Of a DNA stretch of 22,403 nucleotides, positions 6,995-12,851 are shown in pieces. Each line of letters starts with the position of its first letter. Within the stretch, counting starts at the first letter, position 1. Position numbers and translations under genes: made by a program. The notes below the pieces were generated by a model, which searched no databases, was not told where the DNA came from, and worked only from the letters and a program-made list of their open reading frames with translations. Source of the stretch: Oscillospiraceae bacterium (GTDB taxonomy: Bacteria > Bacillota > Clostridia > Oscillospirales > Oscillospiraceae); NCBI GenBank assembly GCA_020025615.1, contig JAHHRT010000014.1, forward strand, positions 1 to 22,403. The letters are read 5' to 3'.

Positions 6995-7645
6995 TCAGCC
7001 AATCAACTCGGCGGTGTAGCCCAGCGCCGCCAATGCGTGAAAGGCGGCCCAGGCGGAATCCGGGATGGGCTGGGGGATCTGGTAACCCTTTTTGGCGTAC
7101 ACATCTATGCGCTGGAAGTCTCCTGCCAGGATTTCGATGACCCGTTTTTCGTCAATGCCCTGGGCCTCAGACAGCCGGATATAGGTTTCAATGTCCTCCT
7201 GGGGGGAGGTGACAATGCAGTCCATTTCAGGCCAGTACACCTTCATGGCGGCATAGAGCCGACGCTCCATAAAGGGCTTGTGGATGCCGATAATCCGATT
7301 TACCCCTGTTCCGGCCAGCATTTCCTTGGTAAAGAGAATGTTTTCCCCGGTGTTGGTGGACCGATTTTCTATGAGAATGTCCGCCTGGGGTACGCCCTGG
7401 GCCAGGGCGATGTCTGCAAATCGTTCGGCCTCCGACCGGGTCCACATCTGCTGGGTATTTCGGCCCAGACCGCCGGAAAAGAGAATTTTGGGTGCCCATC
7501 CGGCGTGGTAAAGCTCCGCTGCACGGGTGGCGATTTCTTCATTGTAGCAGCCAAAGCCCACAATGCAGTCGGCCTTTTGCAGGGGCATGTTCATATGCAT
7601 ATAGTCCCAGAGGACCTTCACATGGGAATAGACAGTTGAATCCAT
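6995..7645 (-). CDS. YdcF/SanA/ElyC-like DUF218 protein
   Basis: This 216-residue protein carries DUF218 family hallmarks: a Rossmann-like start ADCIVGFG (25-32), ILFSGG (54-59), SEAE (71-74) and ENRSTNTGEN (93-102). No signal peptide or membrane segment is visible, so it resembles the cytoplasmic, YdcF-like branch rather than the membrane-anchored SanA/ElyC proteins. AAAGGA lies 7 nt before the ATG. It sits between the RpiR gene and the binding-protein gene within the sialic acid locus, with its own terminator. DUF218 enzymatic activity is poorly known; a role in handling sialic acid or an amino sugar intermediate is only suggested by location. The family call is good, the function unknown. 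Confidence 0.87.
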   Translation of the reverse strand: MDSTVYSHVKVLWDYMHMNMPLQKADCIVGFGCYNEEIATRAAELYHAGWAPKILFSGGLGRNTQQMWTRSEAERFADIALAQGVPQADILIENRSTNTGENILFTKEMLAGTGVNRIIGIHKPFMERRLYAAMKVYWPEMDCIVTSPQEDIETYIRLSEAQGIDEKRVIEILAGDFQRIDVYAKKGYQIPQPIPDSAWAAFHALAALGYTAELIG

Positions 7646-7654
7646 ATGTTTTTC

Positions 7655-7719
7655 CTTTCAGCGTGTCGAAAAAATTTTTTCTCCCCGCTGAGGCGACTTT
7701 TCAGAACTCTGAAAAGTCG
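7655..7719. repeat. Intergenic palindromes and a dispersed CTTTCAGCGTGTC motif
   Basis: CTTTCAGCGTGTC (7655-7667) recurs at 12553-12565. It runs into the palindrome GAAAAAATTTTTTC (7668-7681). A perfect 11-bp stem follows, CGACTTTTCAG (7694-7704) with CTGAAAAGTCG (7709-7719) around AACT. T-tracts are too short for a convincing terminator. No convincing promoter for the DUF218 gene was found in this gap, so it may depend on read-through from the RpiR gene. Confidence 0.5.
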
Positions 7720-7810
7720 TTTGATTGAACGCGAAAGACACCCCTGATGGGTTTCTTTCACACTATTTTCCTTTCCGTCCACGGGGATGTATTTCCTTTT
7801 TGATAATCTT

Positions 7811-7836
7811 AAAGGGAGCCTTAAACGGCTCCCTTT
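7811..7836. terminator. Intrinsic terminator downstream of the RpiR gene
   Basis: AAAGGGAGCC (7811-7820) pairs with GGCTCCCTTT (7827-7836) around TTAAAC, five bases beyond the RpiR stop codon. The minus-strand U-tract is short, so read-through into the DUF218 gene is plausible. Confidence 0.75.
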
Positions 7837-7841
7837 TTGTG

Positions 7842-8705
7842 TTATAGGTGCTGGTCTGCCAATGCGTCAGCCATTCGGGCCCGGAAGCTCCGGTACTTGT
7901 CCATGTTCCGCCGGGTAAATTCGCTGAACAGCACATCCAGAAGATACAGCTGGGCGATTCTTGCGGGAATGGAGCCGCTTTGCAGGGGGTTCTGGTGAGA
8001 ACCGCACTGCAACACCACGTCCGCAAGCTCTGCACCGGGAGAATTGGGGAAGCGGGTCACCAGGATGGTACGGACCTTTCGCAGTTCTGCCTGCTTGAAG
8101 GTGTCCATCATGGCTTTGGTGGAGCCGGAGTAGGAGATGAACAGAATCACATCTTCCGGGTCCGCTGCCGCCGCTGCCATGGCCTGGATGTGGGAATCTC
8201 CCACGGCGGTAAACTTGTTGCTCACCGTGGAAAACAGGTGGCAGGCCTCGGTGGCGATGATCATGGAGCCGCCCTGGCCCATGCACATCACCCGGGGGGC
8301 CTTTTCCAGGAGATCCGCAGCTTCCCGAACGGCATCCAGATTCAGAAGCTCCATGGTCTGGTTCAGGGCTTCAATCTCGGCACCGCAGAGCTTTTTGCTG
8401 ATATCCTCCAGAGAATCGGTTTCCTCCACCTCGCCGGACAGGGGATTGTTCCAGGGCTTGTGCTGACTGGCGGCGTTTGCCACCGCCAGCTTAAACACAT
8501 TGTATCCTTTATAGCCCAGACGACGGCAGAAGCGGGAGATGGTTGCTTCGGCAACCTCACAGGCGTTTGCCAGCTCGGAAATAGAGAGAAACTGGGTCCC
8601 CTTTTGATTGGACAGCACATAGTCTGCGACCTTTTTTTCGGATGCAGTGAGGGCGTAGTATTCATTGCTGATCCGCTCATATACGCTTACATTGTCATTG
8701 GGCAT
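7842..8705 (-). CDS. RpiR-family transcriptional regulator with SIS domain (NanR-like)
   Basis: This 287-residue regulator has an N-terminal RpiR helix-turn-helix (about 1-77; recognition region SISELANACEVAEATISRFC at 41-60) and a C-terminal SIS sugar-phosphate or sugar sensing domain (about 130-260; GQGGS at 143-147 and SYSGST at 191-196). RpiR/NanR proteins control sialic acid genes in several Firmicutes, acting as repressor or activator with an amino sugar or its phosphate as effector. The gene starts 12 nt after the 2-epimerase stop codon. Its AAGGA ribosome site overlaps that stop, so the pair is translationally coupled and probably autoregulated. Targets within the locus are inferred. 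Confidence 0.92.
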   Translation of the reverse strand: MPNDNVSVYERISNEYYALTASEKKVADYVLSNQKGTQFLSISELANACEVAEATISRFCRRLGYKGYNVFKLAVANAASQHKPWNNPLSGEVEETDSLEDISKKLCGAEIEALNQTMELLNLDAVREAADLLEKAPRVMCMGQGGSMIIATEACHLFSTVSNKFTAVGDSHIQAMAAAAADPEDVILFISYSGSTKAMMDTFKQAELRKVRTILVTRFPNSPGAELADVVLQCGSHQNPLQSGSIPARIAQLYLLDVLFSEFTRRNMDKYRSFRARMADALADQHL

Positions 8706-8717
8706 GGGTGCACATCC

Positions 8718-9920
8718 TTATCTATTGAGAATCTCAGTAATCATGAGATCCACAGTGCTGAGCATTCTGGGCAGGTGGAAGGGACCCTTGAAGGTAGAGC
8801 CCTTGCAGGGAGGCATGGTGGGCTTGCCGTCCCGGCGGAGGTAGCCGTACCACTCGCCGTACTCCTCATCTGCCAGGTAGGTCTTGCAGTAATCCAGGGT
8901 CTTATAGAACCAATCCAGATACTCCTCCTTGCCGGTATCCCGGTAGAGCATCATGGAGGAAATCAGGATCTCGTTGTGGGGCCACCACAGCTTCATGTCG
9001 TGCTCGTAGGACTCGGGGGGCATACCCAGAGCGTCCACAAAGTACAGCAGTCCGCCGTATTCGTTGTCCCAGCCGGCGGTGATGGCCCAGTTGAAGATCT
9101 CCTCGGCCTTCTTGACCAGCTCGGGATTGTTGGTGCGCTTGGCGTGCTCCAGCAGGAACCACACACCCTCGATGTCGTGACCGGGGTTCACGAAGCGGCC
9201 GTCGGTGTAGTTGAGGCGGGCTTCGCCGTTGGGGCCCACGTTCTCCAGGACGCACTTGAGCTCGGGGTGGACATGATACTTGAAAATGTCCTCCACGCAG
9301 GAATTGGCCCGCTCCTCATAGAGAGCCTTGTGCTCAGGATCCACACGCAGCAGCACGCTGGTGACATTCAGGTAGATCATGGGCAGACCGAAGGCGCGGC
9401 CGCTGCGGGTCTCGGGAATGGTCTTGGGGCCCAGTCCGGTGGGGTCGGGGGCACCGTGCCACAGATCCCAATAAATATTGTAGGCCTTGAGTGCCCGCTC
9501 CAGACAGACCTTCTCGCCGGTCTGACCGTAGTACTCGGCGTTTGCCATGGCGTAGAAGGCTTCGGAGAAGTAGTAGCGGCGCTGACGCAGGGGCTTGCCG
9601 TCCTCGGTGACGGTGAAGTACATGCGGTCGCCGGCCTCCCGGTTGATGCAGTACTTTTCCATGAAGTCCAGGCAGCTCTTGCTGGCTTCCAGCCATTCGG
9701 GACGCTGACCGTATGCGTGGCACAGCCATGCGAAAATCCAGCCGCAGCGGCCCTGCATCCATACACTCTTGTCAGTGGAGAAAACCTTGCCGGTGCGATC
9801 CAGGCAGGTGTAGACACCGCCGTGGACCGGATCCATGCCGTTCTTCAGCCAAAAGTCAGCGCAGGTATCCAGCTGGGAACGGATCCAGCTTTGGGCCTGC
9901 AGAAGTTTTTCTTTATCCAC
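8718..9920 (-). CDS. N-acylglucosamine 2-epimerase (AGE/RnBP family)
   Basis: The 400-residue protein matches the alpha6/alpha6-barrel AGE family in length. It shows WMQGRCGW (54-61), NPGHDIEGVWFLLE (245-258) with catalytic His248, KLWWPHNE (310-317) and FKGPFHLPR (377-385) with catalytic His382. It interconverts free ManNAc and GlcNAc. After the lyase this yields GlcNAc, as in the Bacteroides-type pathway, instead of using ManNAc kinase and ManNAc-6-P epimerase. The motifs argue against cellobiose epimerase. The start is GTG at 9920, because GGAGG at 9934-9930 lies 9 nt upstream and no ATG fits. It heads the transcript with the RpiR gene and has an extended -10 promoter. Confidence 0.92.
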   Translation of the reverse strand: MDKEKLLQAQSWIRSQLDTCADFWLKNGMDPVHGGVYTCLDRTGKVFSTDKSVWMQGRCGWIFAWLCHAYGQRPEWLEASKSCLDFMEKYCINREAGDRMYFTVTEDGKPLRQRRYYFSEAFYAMANAEYYGQTGEKVCLERALKAYNIYWDLWHGAPDPTGLGPKTIPETRSGRAFGLPMIYLNVTSVLLRVDPEHKALYEERANSCVEDIFKYHVHPELKCVLENVGPNGEARLNYTDGRFVNPGHDIEGVWFLLEHAKRTNNPELVKKAEEIFNWAITAGWDNEYGGLLYFVDALGMPPESYEHDMKLWWPHNEILISSMMLYRDTGKEEYLDWFYKTLDYCKTYLADEEYGEWYGYLRRDGKPTMPPCKGSTFKGPFHLPRMLSTVDLMITEILNR

Positions 9921-9943
9921 TTAAAATAACCTCCAGTCAATTT

Positions 9944-9958
9944 TCCGGCACTGCCGGA
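9944..9958. promoter_or_regulatory. 15-bp palindrome in the 2-epimerase leader
   Basis: TCCGGCA-C-TGCCGGA is a perfect inverted repeat at about +6 to +20 of the predicted transcript, before the GGAGG site. It could be an operator or a 5' mRNA hairpin. Confidence 0.45.
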
Positions 9959-9970
9959 TATCTTACGCCC

Positions 9971-9999
9971 ATAGTATCACAACCGAAAGAGATTTTCAA
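9971..9999 (-). promoter_or_regulatory. Promoter of the 2-epimerase/RpiR transcript
   Basis: On the minus strand, TTGAAA (9999-9994) and TACTAT (9976-9971) have a 17-bp spacer, with TGA directly before the -10 giving an extended -10 element. The predicted start is near 9964. Confidence 0.75.
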
Positions 10000-10004
10000 C
10001 AAGG

Positions 10005-10023
10005 AATAATCCTGGGAATTATT
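10005..10023. promoter_or_regulatory. Inverted repeat between the divergent 2-epimerase and esterase promoters
   Basis: AATAAT-N7-ATTATT (19 bp) lies 5 bp upstream of the 2-epimerase -35, centred near -50. It is about 56 bp upstream of the esterase start, so one site could serve both promoters. The repeat is short and AT-rich; function is inferred from position. Confidence 0.35.
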
Positions 10024-10034
10024 ATCATTGGCTA

Positions 10035-10063
10035 GTGACTTTTTCTGTTCTATATGCTATAAT
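10035..10063 (+). promoter_or_regulatory. Extended -10 promoter of the esterase/DUF624 genes
   Basis: TGC-TATAAT at 10055-10063 is a consensus extended -10. The -35 (GTGACT at 10035-10040, 17-bp spacer) is poor, as is common with extended -10 promoters. The start would be near 10070. Confidence 0.65.
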
Positions 10064-10069
10064 GGCAAA

Positions 10070-10188
10070 AGTGTTCGGGGCAGTTTCTGTTAGAAATGCC
10101 CAAAATCCTGAAAATGAGGGGAAAGCCCCGGGATGGCTCCCCAATAAATTTTCAAAGGAAGATAAAATCCAAAGGAGTGTTCCGATTT
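10070..10188 (+). other. Long structured 5' leader of the esterase gene
   Basis: About 120 nt separate the predicted start from the ATG. GGGCA-TTTCT around GTT with AGAAA-TGCCC (about 10077-10101) forms one hairpin with a single-base bulge. GGGG-AAAG-CCCC and a nearby GGGATGGCTCCCC offer alternative pairings at about 10118-10142. No known riboswitch class is recognised. The ribosome site AAAGGAG is at 10171-10177. Confidence 0.35.
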
Positions 10189-10842
10189 ATGAAAAAACAT
10201 ATTGTCTGTTTCGGTGATTCCAACACCCATGGCTACTGTGCCGTTCCCTCTGACTGCGCCGACGGCGGTGCCCGCTTCAATGAAAATGAACGCTGGACCT
10301 GCCTGCTGCAGAAGGCCCTGGGGGACGAATACCTGGTCATCGAGGAAGGTCTCAGCGGTCGCACCACTGTTTTTAACGACCCCCTCCACGAGAGCATGGC
10401 GGGCCTGGATGTGATCTATTCCACCCTTATGACCCACGAGCCTGTGGATCTGCTCATCATCATGCTGGGCACCAACGACACCAAGGACCGGCTGGGCGCC
10501 AATGCTGCCTGTATCGGCATCGGTATGGATCGGCTGGTAATGAAGGCCAAGTCCACCATGGCATGGAAGGACGGCAAGCCCAACATTCTGGTGATTGCAC
10601 CGCCCCACATCGGTGAGGGCCTGAACCGGATTCCCGAGGGCGAGGCCATGGGCGTGACCTGTGTCGAAAAGTCCCGGGGCCTGGCAGAAAAGTATGCCCA
10701 GGTCTGCAAGAATCAGGGCTGTGCCTTCCTGGATGCAGAGGGCCTGGCAGAGTTTAACAACTACGACTGTATGCACCTCACCAAGAAGGGTCATCAGCAG
10801 CTGGCGGCGCAGCTTGCCAAGCTGGTTCCCACGCTGGTGTAA
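10189..10842 (+). CDS. SGNH/GDSL hydrolase, probable sialate O-acetylesterase
   Basis: This 217-residue cytoplasmic hydrolase has the complete SGNH set: block I FGDSN with Ser11, block II Gly57 in EGLSGRTT, block III Asn96 in LGTND, and block V Asp193-x-x-His196 in DCMHL. A longer frame opens at 10096, but ATG 10189 has AAAGGAG 11 nt upstream and begins exactly at the family's usual start MKKHIVCFGDS. In a sialic acid locus the likely role is removal of O-acetyl groups from imported sialic acids; similar GDSL genes occur in other nan clusters. The hydrolase family is firm, while the substrate is inferred. No signal peptide is present, so it acts after uptake. Confidence 0.9.
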   Translation: MKKHIVCFGDSNTHGYCAVPSDCADGGARFNENERWTCLLQKALGDEYLVIEEGLSGRTTVFNDPLHESMAGLDVIYSTLMTHEPVDLLIIMLGTNDTKDRLGANAACIGIGMDRLVMKAKSTMAWKDGKPNILVIAPPHIGEGLNRIPEGEAMGVTCVEKSRGLAEKYAQVCKNQGCAFLDAEGLAEFNNYDCMHLTKKGHQQLAAQLAKLVPTLV

Positions 10843-10845
10843 TTT

Positions 10846-11484
10846 ATGGCAGGTTTCTTTTCATCGGACAACTGGATGTGGAAGCCCTTTGACTATGCGG
10901 CGGATCTTTTTATCCTCAGCAGTATGTGGCTGCTCACATCCCTGCCCATTGTGACCATCGGCGCGGCGACCACCGCTATGTACGACTGTACCGCCCGCTG
11001 CGTCCGGGGCCAGGACAAAAACCTCTTTGGGCGGTATTTCCGCACCGGAAAGCGGGAGTTTGTCACCTCTGCGCTGAGCCTGGTATTCTGGGCGCTGGTG
11101 CTGGGGGGCCTCTATCAGCTGGCGAAGTTCTACAGTGCCGGAGCACCGGACACCAAGGCAGCCGTTGTGATTATGATGTGTCTGCTGTTCCTGCTGACCT
11201 TTGCGGTGGGAATTTTCAGCTGGGTGTTCCCGCTGCTGTCCCGGTTTACCTTCAATGCGGTGCAGCTCAATGTGACGGCGGTGAAGCTGGCCATTGCCAA
11301 TCTGCCCCGGACCGTCCTGCTGGGTCTGATGACCGAGGCCGCAGTGCTGCTGTGCGTGCGGCTGTGGATTCCGTTCCTGTTCCTGCCGGAGCTTCTCATG
11401 CTGGGCTGGCGGAGAGTGATGGAGCCGGTATTCAAGCGGTATATGCCTGCGGAAATCTGGGAGACAGAACCTGAAAACAAATAA
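10846..11484 (+). CDS. DUF624 (YesL-like) membrane protein
   Basis: The 212-residue protein begins with the DUF624 pattern: an aromatic start, WKPFDYAADLFILSSMWLLT, then SLPIVTIGAATTAMYDC. It has about five hydrophobic helices. Family members are almost always encoded with carbohydrate ABC transporters or glycan catabolism genes, but their activity is not established. The start lies 3 nt after the esterase stop codon with no strong ribosome site, so translational coupling is likely. The gene is followed by a bidirectional terminator. A role in sialic acid transport or its control is an inference from context. Confidence 0.88.
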   Translation: MAGFFSSDNWMWKPFDYAADLFILSSMWLLTSLPIVTIGAATTAMYDCTARCVRGQDKNLFGRYFRTGKREFVTSALSLVFWALVLGGLYQLAKFYSAGAPDTKAAVVIMMCLLFLLTFAVGIFSWVFPLLSRFTFNAVQLNVTAVKLAIANLPRTVLLGLMTEAAVLLCVRLWIPFLFLPELLMLGWRRVMEPVFKRYMPAEIWETEPENK

Positions 11485-11490
11485 AAAAAG

Positions 11491-11520
11491 CGTGCTGAGG
11501 AATTTCCTCAGCACGTTTTT
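11491..11520. terminator. Bidirectional terminator between the DUF624 and YhcH genes
   Basis: CGTGCTGAGGA (11491-11501) pairs with TCCTCAGCACG (11505-11515). A T-run follows on the plus strand and an A-run precedes it, so it ends both convergent genes. Confidence 0.9.
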
Positions 11521-11524
11521 GCGT

Positions 11525-11989
11525 TTAGGTTCTTTCGTTCCAGTCGGCAAGGACCTTCACAACCACCTTGCGGACGGTGGCAGGAGCACCTACGGCAATG
11601 CCGGGGGCATGGGCGTCACCGGGGAACAGCACGGCGAAACGACCGTTGCCGATGGTCACCGGGTCCAGATCTCCGTGATAGAACCAGATGTCACCCTGGG
11701 GACGGGCTTCCACCTCTTCTGCCATGGCTTCCAGGGGACCCACGGCGATTTTTTCCTGACCGCTGATGAGGAACTGAATATCAATGTAGCGGCGGTGGGC
11801 TTCCGGGGTATCGTTGGCGGGCTTGGTATCCACAGTCATAATATTTGCGAATACATTCTGTCCGTCAATATCCACCCGACCGTCGGGCAGGGTGGAGAAG
11901 TCGGTCTCGGCTAAGAACCGAAGACCCTGCATCACACCGGGGTGGATGCCTTCGTAGCGATTTAGATGGGCAAGGGTATCATGAATCAC
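11525..11989 (-). CDS. nanQ: YhcH/YjgK/YiaL family protein, probable sialic acid anomerase
   Basis: A member of the cupin-like DUF386 family (154 residues with this start). E. coli YhcH (NanQ) equilibrates the alpha and beta anomers of Neu5Ac for the lyase. Conserved motifs are VFANIMTVDTK, EAHRRYIDIQ (63-72), FPGDAHAPG with His127, and the C-terminal RKVVVKV. Two in-frame GTG codons compete. GTG 11989 is chosen because GAGGTG lies 6 nt upstream and the protein then begins MIHDTL..L..Y like its relatives. Starting at GTG 11998 would place the SD inside the codon and leave almost no leader. It has its own TTGCAG-17-TATAAT promoter. Confidence 0.88.
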   Translation of the reverse strand: MIHDTLAHLNRYEGIHPGVMQGLRFLAETDFSTLPDGRVDIDGQNVFANIMTVDTKPANDTPEAHRRYIDIQFLISGQEKIAVGPLEAMAEEVEARPQGDIWFYHGDLDPVTIGNGRFAVLFPGDAHAPGIAVGAPATVRKVVVKVLADWNERT

Positions 11990-12007
11990 TGTAATCACCT
12001 CACGGTC

Positions 12008-12036
12008 ATTATAGCCTGTGGTTTTCCAATCTGCAA
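12008..12036 (-). promoter_or_regulatory. Promoter of the YhcH gene
   Basis: On the minus strand, TTGCAG (12036-12031) and consensus TATAAT (12013-12008) have a 17-bp spacer. The predicted start near 12001 leaves only about a dozen bases before GTG 11989. Confidence 0.7.
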
Positions 12037-12191
12037 GAGCCTATTTCAGAAACCTTTTGATCGCTTTGGGAGCACTGAAAAGTTCTGAAAAGCCGATGAT
12101 GGACTGGAAAAGATTCCTCTCATGGGCTTCTTGTGCAGAATCTTTCGCTCCGACTGGGGAAAGACAGTCTTCCGATTTCTCACATATCTTC

Positions 12192-12220
12192 TTTACAGTG
12201 GTTTCTATCTTTGATACAAT
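12192..12220 (+). promoter_or_regulatory. Promoter of the 74-aa protein gene
   Basis: TTTACA (12192-12197) and TACAAT (12215-12220) have a 17-bp spacer, with TGA before the -10 giving an extended element. Predicted start near 12227. The stretch 12037-12191 between this and the YhcH promoter shows only short inverted repeats (for example GAAAAGATTC with GAATCTTTC near 12106-12156) and no gene. Confidence 0.65.
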
Positions 12221-12278
12221 CAATGCAGAGGAAGCAGAGACGGCTTCCCAACACGCATCACAGAAAGGATGTAATACT

Positions 12279-12503
12279 ATGAAGAATTATGAGCTGATTA
12301 TTGAACGTTTACAACCCTCCTGCGGCGGTAAGGACCCCAAAGAGGTCAAGATGCTGACTGTGACCACCGACGATCCCATGGCCTATGTGAAGAGCCTGGA
12401 ATCTGCGGGCGAACCCCAGATGGAGGTCAAGGACAACGGTGACATCGTCATCTCCCTGGATCAGGGCATGAAGCACATCACCTACACCTTCACCGAGGAA
12501 TAA
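12279..12503 (+). CDS. Small acidic protein of unknown function, 74 aa
   Basis: A complete small gene with its own promoter, AAAGGA ribosome site (12264-12269), ATG at 12279 and a terminator directly after it. A longer frame opens upstream at 12018 but lies ahead of the promoter, so it is discounted. The protein (MKNYELIIERLQPSCGGKD... ending ITYTFTEE) is soluble and mostly charged. It has predicted alternating strand and helix character and one Cys (Cys15). I do not recognise a family. Transcription signals on both sides and an ordinary amino acid composition argue that it is real. No functional link to the neighbours can be claimed. Confidence 0.75.
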   Translation: MKNYELIIERLQPSCGGKDPKEVKMLTVTTDDPMAYVKSLESAGEPQMEVKDNGDIVISLDQGMKHITYTFTEE

Positions 12504-12523
12504 CCGATTCAGTCCCAAATAAC

Positions 12524-12556
12524 AAAGCCGTGCCCCGCAGTCCGGGGCACGGCTTT
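12524..12556 (+). terminator. Terminator hairpin of the 74-aa gene
   Basis: AAAGCCGTGCCCCG (12524-12537) pairs with CGGGGCACGGCTTT (12543-12556) around CAGTC. The T-run is short. The central 25 nt are identical to those of the hairpin at 12812-12846. Confidence 0.8.
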
Positions 12557-12815
12557 CAGCGTGTCAGAAAAGTTTCGCAGTATCCGCATGGCATAAAGCA
12601 GCGGTCAAGCAGAAATACCGCTGACAGCTGCCAGAAGTTTGCCCCTTCTGCGGCAAATCAAATTCAAATCATTTTCCACGGGGGCGTGTACCTCGGGGAA
12701 AATACATATCAGCCTGAGAGTGTGGAATTTGACCGTCATGGACGGACAAATTCTGCGCGGGTCAGGCTGCAAAAGTTTGGCGGAAAGCCCCGAAGGGGGG
12801 TTCGACAGTCTAAAA
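12553..12815. other. Gene-free spacer, possible degenerate repeat element
   Basis: No coding region is supported here. The stretch starts with CTTTCAGCGTGTC (also at 7655) and ends with TTCGACAGTCTAAA. The reverse complement of that end, TTTAGACTGTCGAA, resembles the start (TTTCAGCGTGTCAGAA) with two substitutions and two single-base gaps, which would be imperfect terminal inverted repeats. Inside are short stems, such as AGCGGT with ACCGCT and ATTTTCC with GGGGAAAAT. A small mobile-type repeat or a structured RNA are both possible; neither is demonstrated. Confidence 0.3.
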
Positions 12816-12846
12816 TCCGTGCCCCGCAGTCCGGGGCACGGATTTT
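12812..12846 (-). terminator. Terminator hairpin of the GLUG-protein gene
   Basis: AAAATCCGTGCCCCG (12812-12826) pairs with CGGGGCACGGATTTT (12832-12846) around CAGTC, giving a 15-bp stem ending in TTTT on the minus strand. It lies 5 bp beyond the stop codon of the GLUG gene. Confidence 0.85.
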
Positions 12847-12851
12847 CTTGT

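Noticed and set aside
7848..9929. Plus-strand open frame of 693 codons
   Set aside because: It is antisense to the RpiR and 2-epimerase genes, both of which have full family motifs and start signals.
10096..10188. Longer N-terminus for the esterase
   Set aside because: The extra 31 residues are not family-like, and the AAAGGAG site points to ATG 10189.
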